A stretch of 64,000 nucleotides of DNA from Prorocentrum cordatum. Lineage: Eukaryota > Sar > Dinophyceae > Prorocentrales > Prorocentraceae. The notes under the pieces were generated by a model. It saw nothing but the letters and a program-made list of their open reading frames with translations. It was not told the origin of the DNA and searched no databases. Of this stretch, positions 32,892 to 42,682 are shown one piece after another; the first letter of the stretch is position 1, and each line of letters begins with the position of its first letter. The DNA lies in contig CAUYUJ010020687.1 of NCBI GenBank assembly GCA_963575745.1, forward strand, positions 88,259 to 152,258. The letters run 5' to 3'. The position numbers and the translations under genes were made by a program.

Positions 32892-35800
32892 CTAACGAGC
32901 CCGCTTCGTGCCGCTGAGACGCGCGAGCCTGGGCCTCTTGGCAGCTGGCGCCTGGGACAGGCCCGTCGCCTCCCCCCCCAGGGGAGAGGCTGCAGTGGAC
33001 GCCGAGGCGGGGCTCTGAGACAATGCCGACATCGTCCCCGCCGAAGTCGAAATTGCCGACGAACTCCCGCTCCTCCGAAGGCTGCCTGTGGCTGGCGACG
33101 CTGGTGTGCCGACCGCCCCCTCTCGCTTGACCACGGCGTGCCCGTCGCTGAAGACCGTTGCAGAACCGTCCACGATGCATTTCAGCTCGCTCCAGAAGGC
33201 GTCGGGCAACTGCACTTTCTTCTTCTCTTGATGCTCCTTGATGAAGCTGGACGCTTTCGTCGACGCACTTGGGCCCTGTGACTGGAACCTCAGCAAGTTG
33301 ACGCCCTGGATGAGCACCGTCGCCTGGTAGAACTTCGCCAGGAGCGTCGACGCCACAGCGCATCCAGACGACGTAGTTGGATGCTTGTCCACTGGCGGCG
33401 ACAGCTCAATGCGTTTTGAAATCACCGAAACTTTGCCCAGCACTTGGTATATGCGGTTGTAGCTGGCCACGGTGGGAGGCAACTTCTCGTCCAGCAGGTC
33501 GATCGCCATCTTCATGTTGAGCACTCCGTCCTTGAAGATCGACTCCCACTGTGGCATCGTCGACTGGCACTCGGAGACCACGGCGGATAGGTATGTCATG
33601 CGATGCGCCATAACAGCATCGCGGCACCTCCCAGCAAAAGAAGCCATCTGCAGGGCCCAACGGCCCAACGATTGCAAGGGGATTCGCAAACTCCATCCAT
33701 CTCTCTCAAGCGACCTCCCAGCGTCGGCGTTGACCAAGTCGTCGATCACCTTCGCACGAGAAAACATGAGCACCAGCGCATTGACCTGGATGTTGCAAGA
33801 CGGATGGGGTTCGATGCTCTTCTCAAACATCTCCTTACGCTCGGCGGTCGGGTCGATGAGGTAGTGCTGGAGCACCGTGGCCAGCATGAACTGGTCCCTC
33901 ACAGCGCACATGACGTCAAACACATATGTCGCGATGTGCATTGGCACTGGCCAGTCCTCGCCCTTTCGGGGGTCCCGAGACAGCGACGAAACGCACTGGC
34001 CCCTGCTTACCTTGCCCCGTCCCCTCTACCGTCTCCCTAGGCCAGTCGTTTAGAAAGTTACCACTGAGGGACTGTTAGTGCGTGCCCGTTGCCCTCGCCC
34101 CCTGACCTGGCGACCATCTGCCAACACGGCGCCGCAAGTGCGCATCTCAGTCATGCTCGTCGCTTCGGCGAAGTCCTTCAATGCAGTCAGCGCCTTGTTG
34201 TGGGTGAAGCTTTCGAGCATTGTGTCAGAGTCGGCCGTCGTCTGCAGCGCCTCCACGACTTCGGAAGGCAAGGGGTCGTCGGCACCTGGCTTGCGAACGA
34301 GGCGCCCTAGGATCTGAGCGTCGAGGGTTGACACCAACACGTCATCCTGGACCGCACCGATCTCGAGGTCGCTGAAAGCCAACATATTGACCACGCGGGG
34401 GGCAAGCCAGACGGCCGCTGCATGCTGGTAGGTAATGTCGCCGAAGTTGGCCTTGAAGATCATGAAAGCCTCGCTGATGGAGTGAAAGACGTTCGCGTCT
34501 TGCACGGTGCTTTCGCCATGGAACAGAATCGTATTGACGCCCTCTAGCTGGTGTTGCAGGCGGGACAGGTTGATCGTGTGCTCCTTGGTCTTTGGATTGG
34601 TGGTGGTTGCATCGAATAGCGCATCGGACCCCCCATCAACAAACACGGGTAAGAGCTCCACGACCGCGCCCATGTAGTCCATCATATCTTTGAGGTTCTG
34701 ACGGTTGTCCTCGAGCGTTGCCAACAGCACCTTCGCACACCCGATCTCGCCCAGCTTCTCGGCGAGCTCCACGTCACTGGTCCTCTTGGTCAAGGCCTCG
34801 GCGCACTTCGTCGTTCCGAGTACCATCGTCTGAAGCGCCTTGTAGAACTCCTCCGATTGGAGCCTGGTCGCGTGCAAGTCCCCCAGCGCAGCGATGACTT
34901 TCGACGCTGGTGACACTGCTGCAAAGCCAGCACCGCCCTGCTCGACGATGCTCTCTGAGACTTCTACAACCGCACCTTGGGTTTCTGGTTTCGCTGCTGC
35001 TGCGCCTCCGACTGCAACCGATTCGACGGGCACACGCAGGAATTCATCGCGTCCCTCTCCGGCCTTGGTGGCGCCGATCTCGTCCAGGACCCGAGCCAGA
35101 GGGCGAGACACGGTCTTGTGAAACACCGAAACGAGACCGTATACACCATTGCTCAGCAGCTCCATGAAGTTCCCCATCGCGGCGCAGACGGGCTCAATAT
35201 TATCCTTCAGCGCAGCGGGTGACCACCTCGATGCACAGGAGATGATGCTCGTCTGGATGTCGATAATGGGCTTGAGCCTCTTCCCCAAGATCGCGTAGGT
35301 CATGACGTCCGACTCGTCCTCTGGCTTAGGCTCGTTGATGAACAATTCCATGTCCGTGTATGCCTCCTGGAAGCTCTCCTCAAAACGATTGCAAGCCTTG
35401 TCGAAAATGGCAGTTGCAGCATCGTCCTCAACCCCTTTCGAAGCATGCCTCCTCGCTTGCTCCATGATGAAGATTGCGGGGGCGATGCCGACCATCGACT
35501 TTGCGATATTCTGGACAACGGCTCGCTGATCATCTGAAGACTTGGTTGAGGTAGCGTTCTGGTTGATGAACTTCCGAGCTGCTCGAACATCAGCCGTCGT
35601 CGGCTTGTCCTTCTCATCTGGGAGCAAGCACTGACACACGACTCTCACGCTGCAAAGGGCTGTCTCGACCTGAGTGGTGTCCATCGTCTTCTCCTCGGTC
35701 TCGAAGGTATTCACCCATGAACGCCAGATAGAGCTGGTCTCGTCTACAACTTGCATGCGAGTATCCATCGTCATCTCGCCCTTGGCTCCGATGCTCTGCC

Positions 35801-37224
35801 AGTAGTGCTCTAAGCTTTTCCAGACCATGATGCCCAGCTGCACGGCGACGGGAAGAGTGATGTCGACCGCGTCATCGATGGGCAGCAGCCGGCCCCGATG
35901 CCTCCTGCCTGGCGCGGCCCCTTCTGCTGCAGGTGCCTGCGGAGCGCTGTTTCGCACCTCAGTGAGCTTCGTCATGTACTCTTCTGACATCTCGAGCACT
36001 CTCCTCAGCGAGCCAAGGTTGATGTGCCCGATCGCCTGTCGTGGATGGCGACGCGGACTGCGGGTTGATGCGAAGCTGAGGGCACTGCCACTGCACTGAC
36101 CCTGAATCCCTAACCCCCACAATTTGCACGGGGCCACGGCCACCCACACGAGAACTCACATCATCAAGTATACCAGCCTACCCCCACCCCCCAGACCCCT
36201 CAAAATCAGGTATTCCAGAAATCGTCAGCGTTGGCAGACCCCCAGCTTCGCGACCAACCCGCGATCCATTTGGCCATGCGACTGCCTTCGCCACGGATCC
36301 GCTTTCCATGTAGACGCTGAAGAAGATTGCCTTCAGGGTCACGAGCCCCACAGGCGGCGCGACCTCCAAGCCCCTGCACTTGAGGTACTTCAACTCGACC
36401 ATTAGATGCGGCAGCGCCTCGACTAGCTTGTCATCGGTCTTGAATTGGGTCCACTGGTGGAACCACTTGTGGATTGCCAAAAGCCCCTTGGCACGCTCCT
36501 CAAGCTGCTTGAAGCAGACCTGGACATCCAGCACAGCCTTCCCCATGATCTTCGATTCGTGAGTCATGAGCCGCCTGGTCAGAGCGCCGACAGTGGCCGC
36601 CTTGAAATCCTTGTGCCAGTCGACGCTGCAGAGCCCGTCGACGTAACCATTGACGGTCTTCCTGATGCGCGCCAGGTGCTGGAACGCTGTGCCCCTGGGG
36701 AACTCCTCATCCAATGACAGAGGCGTCGGATGGCCTTGCCACCTGGCGGGGTCCAGAGTTGTTGATGGGATCTCTCCGTCGCCATCGGACTCCCGTGCCG
36801 CGTACTCGCCCTCATCCTCATCGGCCATCTCCTCGCCGATGCCTGACGCCTCCCGTTGGGCCGAATCGCCGATGGCACGGGCCGTCGCCTTCGACGCCGA
36901 CCTATTGAGTAGGCGAGGGCCGATGTCGGAAGTCAAGTCGATCAGCGTGGTGGTCCACTGCGAGGCTGCTGGCACCGCAGGCTGCTCCGCAGCCTCAGCG
37001 TCCTCGATCTCCTCTTTGACGTTCTCTGCAGCCACCTCCTCGTCGGCGGTGTTCCCATGGGCGCTGCATCCCTCCAACGCCATATCATGCTCGGGGCTGG
37101 CGAACCACCCAGACTCCCGCTCTGGGTCATCCTTCGGGCTCAAAGTGATCGGGCCGAGCCCCAGCAGCACGTCATCGCTAGAGACGCTGCGGGTATGCAA
37201 CTCATCTTTCACTGGAACCGACAT
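32892..37224 (-). CDS. Gene A: large uncharacterised protein, three predicted exons
   Basis: I read one minus-strand gene from ATG at 37224 to TAG at 32892. Exon 1 is 37224 to about 36259 (322 codons), exon 2 about 36101-34107 (665 codons) and exon 3 33995-32892 (367 codons), about 1,354 residues. The exon 2/3 junction is firm: donor GGTCGCCAG|GTCAGG, acceptor GGGGCCAG|TGCG, phase 0, 111-nt intron, restoring a smooth frame (DGRQ then CVSSLSRDPRKGEDWPVP). The exon 1/2 splice (CGG|GTTGG to ATTCAG|GG or GTCAG|TG) is tentative. Exon 1 is acidic (EEVAAENVKEEIEDAE) and then globular. Exons 2-3 are soluble and helical, with no membrane segment. The C-terminus is Ser/Thr-rich and ends in basic clusters (KRPRLARL, GTKRAR) that suggest nuclear location. 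No family recognised. Codons and composition are clearly protein-like, unlike the surroundings. Confidence 0.8.
33996..34106 (-). other. Gene A intron 2
   Basis: 111 nt, GT...AG, phase 0, between 34107 and 33995. It contains in-frame stops, so it cannot be read through. No terminal inverted repeats, so it does not look introner-derived. The predicted flanking exons join without altering frame. Confidence 0.75.
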
Positions 37225-37273
37225 TGCTGGTGGAGCGAGGCACTCGTCGCCTAGCTGAGCCCCAGCCCTGAAA

Positions 37274-37290
37274 AGCCAGAACGGCTATGG
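37274..37290 (-). other. Decayed spliced-leader relic upstream of gene A
   Basis: The minus strand reads CCATAGCCGTTCTGGCT, 14 of 17 identical to the 5' part of the DinoSL (CCGTAGCCATTTTGGCT). All three differences are transitions. It ends 50 nt before the gene A start codon and has the transcript's orientation, where a leader would sit in a retroposed cDNA. Confidence 0.7.
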
Positions 37291-37329
37291 TGAATGGAGA
37301 ACTGTTTAACTAAATTGTTTAACCAGGCG

Positions 37330-37645
37330 TTGGTCCATGCGTTGTTTCATTTGTTGAACCACATATGTTGCACGACATAGCTTACTTACACCTTACACCA
37401 AGTATATTGCACCACCAGGGTTGCGCCGCATAGCTTGCACATAGCTTGAACCACATAGATTACACCACATAGCTTGTACTAGATAGATTGCGCCACATAG
37501 TTTGCACCACATCGATTGCACGGCATGGGTTGCACTAGATACGTTGCACCGCATAGATTGCACCACCTAGCTTCCACCAATCAGCTTGCATCTTATAGAT
37601 TGCACCACATATATTGCACCGCATCGATTGCACCACCGACGCCGT
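37330..37645. repeat. Satellite T15, array 3
   Basis: About 18 units of TTGCACCACATAGA and variants. It lies upstream of the gene A leader relic. Confidence 0.9.
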
Positions 37646-37850
37646 CAACGTCGTCGCCGTCGTGAGCGTGGTCGTCGTCGTCGCCGTGTTCGTCGTCGCC
37701 ATCGTCGTCGTGGTCGTCGTCGTAGTCATCCTCGTCGTGGTCCTCGTCGTCGTCGTCGTCGCCCGTCTCTGACCCCCTTGTGGTCGTACTCGGCGTCGTC
37801 GCCGCCGTCGCCCTGTCCTCCCACGCGATCCCTCCATGGAGCCTCCTAGA
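37646..37850. repeat. (CGT)n-rich tract
   Basis: GTCGTCGTC units next to the T15 array, as in the composite repeats at 21-23 and 56-59 kb, but without the P275 core. Ends in unique sequence. Confidence 0.8.
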
Positions 37851-38078
37851 CCCAATTGCCCATGTCCTCCCAAGATGCCCCTGCGATGCCGCACAAATCT
37901 TGGCAACCTGATCTCCGTGACTGGTTGTCTCGAGCGCGCCTAGACGAGCACCTGAATGATGAGAACGGGCCTAATTTTCTCACGCGCTGAAGGACTGAGC
38001 AGCTGAAGTCGGCCTGAGTCCAACTCGACCCGCTGAAGGGCTGAGATGCTGAAGCATCTGTCTCGTGATATGCCGACC

Positions 38079-38399
38079 TCAGTCCTGAACGGGCGGGTAT
38101 GGGCCTGGTCTGTCACGAAGTTCCTTCTCATGGCTCTGCATGAACGCCTTGCGCTCGTCGTCCTCGGTCACAGCTGCGTCCAGTGAGTCGGCGGCGTTGG
38201 TTGCACGGCACCTCAAAGATCTCAACCTGCTCTTCAGGATCTGATTCATGAGCCTCTGGATGGCCAGTTCTTTGCCGAGCTTCTGGATCCTGCGGCGAAC
38301 TGCGGGGGACGTGTTGGGCGGAAGCGGTGGGAGATCAGGCGCGTGCGGCTTGAGGGGGTGCCTGAGCGCCTTAGGCGCCATGCTGTACTGTGGAGGCAA
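38079..38399 (-). CDS. Small uncharacterised protein, ~101-106 aa
   Basis: A minus frame with two possible starts (MPPQYSMAPKALRHP; the second Met gives a better fit). It is Pro-rich at first (PHAPDLPPLPPNTSP), then an Arg/Leu/Gln-rich helix (RRRIQKLGKELAIQRLMNQ) and a charged acidic tail (TEDDERKAFMQSHEKELRD). Composition is typical of real protein and unlike repeat translations nearby. It lies upstream of gene A on the same strand. No family recognised and no leader relic was found. Confidence 0.45.
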   Translation of the reverse strand: MPPQYSMAPKALRHPLKPHAPDLPPLPPNTSPAVRRRIQKLGKELAIQRLMNQILKSRLRSLRCRATNAADSLDAAVTEDDERKAFMQSHEKELRDRPGPYPPVQD

Positions 38400-38799
38400 A
38401 CGATGGCGAAGAGGCAGAGTGGGGACTGCGCGGCAAAGCTTGGACCACCGTAGCTAGCACTGGGACAATACAATGCGTGGAGAAGTCGATGCTTGTCTTA
38501 TCCTTGATCATGATAATGTACCAGCGCCAACTCCAAATATAATCATTGAAACGGGATGTTTGGGTACTGTGGTATGGCAAGCCCGAATAATGTTTAATCA
38601 CGTAAAGGCATGCGGCCACAGAAAAGCGCTGCGCTCGTGGGTAAGGGCGCGCGTGTATATGCCCCCAGACGGGGAACATGCACGCATAGACGCGCGCATC
38701 ATCTATTAAACCCACACGAACCTACATGCACACGCGCATATGTATGTGCGTATATACCTGACGCCCGAGCACACATCACCGTGCACTTGCACAGGCAAG

Positions 38800-39135
38800 G
38801 TGGCACTGGGGCCTTGGATGGAGCTCTATATGAGGCCACGGAACGTGTGATGGGGTGTGCCGAAAGGGGGTGTTGCCCACATGCGGGCGGCGCCACTGTG
38901 GCCTTCGGTGGGGCCCCCTATGGGCCACGAAATGTTTGAGGGGTGTGCCGAAAGGGGGGGGGAGCACATGGACGGCGCCACTGGGGCCTTCGGTGGAGCT
39001 CCCCATGGGGCCACGAAACGTGCGAGGGGTGTGCCGAAAGGGGGGGGGCACCCACATGCGGGCGGCGCCACTGGGGCCTTCAGTGGAGCTCCCTATGAGG
39101 CCACGAAACGTGTGAGGGGTGCGCCGAAAGGGGAG
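38800..39135. repeat. Satellite S90, array 2
   Basis: Four units of about 88 bases, each with ACGAAACGTGTGAGGGGTGT, GCCGAAAGGGG, GGCGGCGCCACTG and GGCCTTCGGTGGAGCTCCC. The same family and orientation as 4740-5330, 34 kb away. Confidence 0.9.
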
Positions 39136-39229
39136 GCGCCCACATGGACATCCGAGGGGGTGGAAGAGGAGGTTTTTTTTATCAGACCACGCACACAGGG
39201 AACATGTGAGAGAACGAAACAACTAACTT

Positions 39230-39350
39230 GCCAGTCGCGCCTGACGCAACGACACAGGCTCTCACCATCTGTCGCGCCGTCACGCTTGACGCCACGACCC
39301 AGGGCCCCGCCATCTGTCGCGCCGTCGCGCCTGACGCCACGACAGAGACC
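39230..39350. repeat. 45-bp tandem repeat, ~2.5 copies
   Basis: Units contain CTGACGC(C/A)ACGAC(A/C)CAGG and CCATCTGTCGCGCCGTC. The period is a multiple of three, so a plus frame shows 15-residue repeats (APDATTQ...ICRAV). Probably not a gene. Confidence 0.75.
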
Positions 39351-39654
39351 GACAGCAACATGGAAAAACTCCGATTGGTGCGACCGCCCATCGCGTCCAC
39401 ACTGTTAGCCTAGGGGCCGCCCCGCGCCCGTCACTCGCCCCGCGCCACGCTCATCCAAGGCATCTGCTACATTTCGTTGATGCCATCGCGCGCGCAAGTC
39501 CCCCCGCGTCGCCCCCCCCCCCCCCCGCCATCGCATCGCGCCGCGTCTTTCGCCCCTGCGTCGCGACGGCCAGCAGGACACAAGCGACGCCGATCTGGCG
39601 CCCCCCCCTGCAGGGCCCCAATGCGCGACCCCTCCCCCGTCCACAGCGAGACGG

Positions 39655-40050
39655 CCAGACATCGACGGTCAGATCCACCCGAGTTGACCGACACCCGTCG
39701 GTCACATCGCCGTGAGTCGACCGCAGTCGATCGGTCAACGCGCCGCGAGCCGACCGCACTTTGTCGGTCAACTCGCGCCCCCCTGGTCCGCGTTTTTAAA
39801 TCAACTAGGTCGGTCAACTAGGGCGGTCAACTAGGGCGGTCAACTAGGTTGGTCAACTCGACTCGTCAGGTCAACTAGGTCGGTCAACTCGTTTTGGGTA
39901 GGTCAACTCGGTCGGTCAACTAGGTTGGTCAACTCGACTCGGCAGGTCAACTAGGTCGGTCGACTAGGTCGGTCAACTAGGTTGGTCAACTCGACTCGTC
40001 AGGTCAACTCGACTCGTCAGGTCAACTAGGGCGGTCAAGTTCAAGTTGCG
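39655..40050. repeat. GGTCAACTAGGTC minisatellite
   Basis: About 25 copies of GTCAACT spaced 10-17 bases, chiefly CGGTCAACTAGG and CTCGACTCGTCAG. It starts with more diverged GTCGACCGC-type units. Confidence 0.9.
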
Positions 40051-40059
40051 ACTCCTTGG

Positions 40060-41100
40060 TGCGCGTCTTTTGGAATCAACTCGATCTTGCGACCTCTCGG
40101 TGGGCGACTTTTGAAATCAACTTGCATTTGCGACGGCGCAGGGCTCAGAAACCACCTCAGGTCGCTGGCGTCGGCATCGCCAATCGACTTGCGGGAGGCG
40201 GATTTCACCAGGCCGAGAGCGGCAGGCATACAGAAATGCAGGCCCAGGCTCGATTGACCTAGCGCGCGACGCGGCCTGGGCTGCCAGTGCGGCCACGGCA
40301 ACGGGTCAGAGTGCGCGCACTTGCGCAGGTTGGCACAGTGAGCAGGGCCTCACGGCATTGCGAGCAGAACCCCACAGGCCGCGTAGGCATTGCGAGCATG
40401 GTCTCACGGCGTTGGCTGCGATGTCCGCGAAGTCGCCTGACGGTGGTGAGAGGGGGGCTGGCGGTGGTGAGAGGGGGAGCAGCAATGACGGCCGCGCGCT
40501 GGGAAGGGGCGCTGACGCAGTTTCCGAAAGGATTCTGGTTGCATCCTGAAAGGCTTCTGCTCGGCCCCCCAAAAGCTTCTCAGAAGTTTGTTTACCCGAT
40601 GATTGCCGAAGGCTTCTCGGAATGTGTTGAGCTATGCAAGAGTGGTACCAACGCCTTGCAAGGGCCTCTCACAATGTTCTGACGGGCCTCTGGCAGGTTT
40701 CCCCCGAGGCTTCTCCGAGGCGTCTCAGGAGCTCTGACAACCCAACCTGGGCTACCAAAGGGACGTCCGAGGGGGTGGATGGGGGAGGTGCTTTTACCAT
40801 CGGGCCACACACACACACCGCTTGCGTTTTTATTATGCGATCATGCCTGATCATATCATCGCACACCATCAGGACAAGCCATCACTCCATCACACACGCA
40901 CCATCAGGACACCATTGCCATCAGACCATCGCACACCACACCATACACTCACACTTTATCATACCATCGCATACCATTACCATCAGACCACACACACCAT
41001 CAGGACAGGTCATATTTTATCAAACTTGCGCATAATTTGGGCTGTTATGGTGATGCTGTTTAAATTAGCGCTTAAGCTTACCACTATGTGCATTGATTAT
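40060..41100. other. No gene supported
   Basis: Contains a repeated GCATTGCGAGCA patch (40350-40400), a GGTGAGAGGGGG pair (40445-40480) and an imperfect CACACCATCAGGAC repeat (40850-41010). Otherwise unique, with short frames. Confidence 0.4.
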
Positions 41101-41104
41101 ATGT

Positions 41105-41150
41105 TTGCCTGAGTGTGTGTGTGTGTGTGTGTGTGCGTGTGTGCGTGTGC
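41105..41150. repeat. (GT)n tract
   Basis: About 40 bases of GT with two GC interruptions. Confidence 0.95.
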
Positions 41151-41264
41151 GGGCTCGTTGGGAAAGAACCCCTTACAGGCTGCCTATTGGTGCGTGCAGC
41201 GGTTGCGTTGATAGTTGCATTCATTCGCATCTGCTCGTAAGTGAGCTGAAAACCGACGACAATG

Positions 41265-41981
41265 AGCGACGAAGATGGGATTGAGAATGGGCCGCCACGA
41301 TCTGGGAGTTGGATGAGTGCGAACGCTGGCCGACGTGGCTCCATGATGATCGAAGCAGCCCCAAGAAGCTGACGTCCCGAAACGACCCGTTTGGCTCTAT
41401 CCCGAGAGAGTGGCGGAAGGGCCATTGTGATGGGGATGGGGTCGAAAGGGCAACGGCCAGGGGAAGTGGGGATTGGGAGAGGGGGGGGGTGTATGTGCGG
41501 GGCAATGGCGAGGAGGAGGGGGTGGGTGATATGAGTCACGGGGGCAACTTGGAATGAGGGGCCCAATAAAGGATTCCAATGTGCTGGCCCTCGGAGTGCG
41601 GATGCTTACGAAAACGTGTAGAAAGCAGAGGGACACTGTCATAGACTTCATCCTCTGGTGGCACTTCCGCATGGCCCTGTATATTCCTCCCTCTTCCATT
41701 TCTCCTTTTCCTCGCCTTCCCCTGTCCCTAAATTGCCCGACCCTGTCTCACCTCCACCTCCTCCTCCTCCTCCGTCTCCTTCCCCCTCCATCCTCCCCCA
41801 CCGCTCCCCCTTACCATTGTAAGGTGTTCTGGGAGCCCTGCGGAATCGTTGTGATAGAGCGGCGCGGTAGGCTGACGGTCGAGTGGCTCGGCCGCGCGAA
41901 TGCCCCAACACCGCCGCTCCCCCAGCCGATCCCAGCTCCCATGTTGACAGATGAGGAGCTTGAGCAGATGATCGGCTAAAC
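41265..41981 (+). CDS. Possible small plus-strand gene with one intron
   Basis: Two plus-strand pieces look protein-like. The first, about 41297-41420, reads WELDECERWPTWLHDDRSS then KKLTSRNDPFGSIPREWRKG. The second, 41823-41979, reads VFWEPCGIVVIERRGRLTVE and ends with an acidic LTDEELEQMIG and stop TAA. A long pyrimidine tract (CCTCCTCC...CCCCCTTACC) and TTGTAAG|GTG directly precede the second piece, a textbook 3' splice site. The donor is not fixed, and the best ATG (41262, MSDEDGIENG) is in a different frame from the first piece, so a further splice or a frameshift is needed. No family recognised. Confidence 0.35.
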
Positions 41982-42369
41982 GCGCTTGCTTGGACGGAGC
42001 CCCCTCGGGACGGCAGCGCCAGAACCAGGAGCTTTGGGGGGGGGGGCCAAGCTGCCTCACAAAACCGGGGCCTTTAACGCCGCGCGTGGATGAGGAGAGC
42101 AAAGTCGAGGATGGATGTACGCGGAGGGTCAAGGCGAGGAGAGGGCAGGAGGAGGACAAGGAGGGAGGAGAGGGAAGGCGATAATGAAACAGGCGAAGGG
42201 TACTGGAGGAGCAGGAACGCGAGGAGTGGGCGAGAGGAGGAAGAGGGTAGGTGGTAGCGTTTCAATGGCTTGTCGTGGACTACTGGGGAGTTTGCTTAGA
42301 GGGGAGGGTCCCCTGGGGGCCCCCGTCCTGCTCATCATCCTCGTTCTCATTATCATCGCCTGCACCCTC

Positions 42370-42600
42370 GGCGTTCAGGAACTCTCCAGGACGGTCCAAG
42401 ATGGCTGAATACACTGTCTAGGACGGTCCAAGACTGCTTCCAATATGAGAGATACGGATTCCAAGACGGCACGTTATATTATCTGCACCGCATGGTTACA
42501 AGACGGTCCAAGATGGCATCCAATATTGCTAATGTTGTTCCCAACGTGATTGCCAAGATTGTCCAAGATGGCTTATGCTGTGGTTTTACTCTTTGCACCA
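42370..42600. repeat. GACGGTCCAAGATGGC repeat
   Basis: About six scattered copies of GGTCCAAGATGGC or TCCAAGA words, a thin version of the CCAAGA family, just past the 3' end of gene B. Confidence 0.55.
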
Positions 42601-42682
42601 CGATGCACACGCATCGAACATTCAAGTCAAACTGCGTTGCCACAACGTGCCAATGCACACATTGGCGGGCAACCTGAATACA

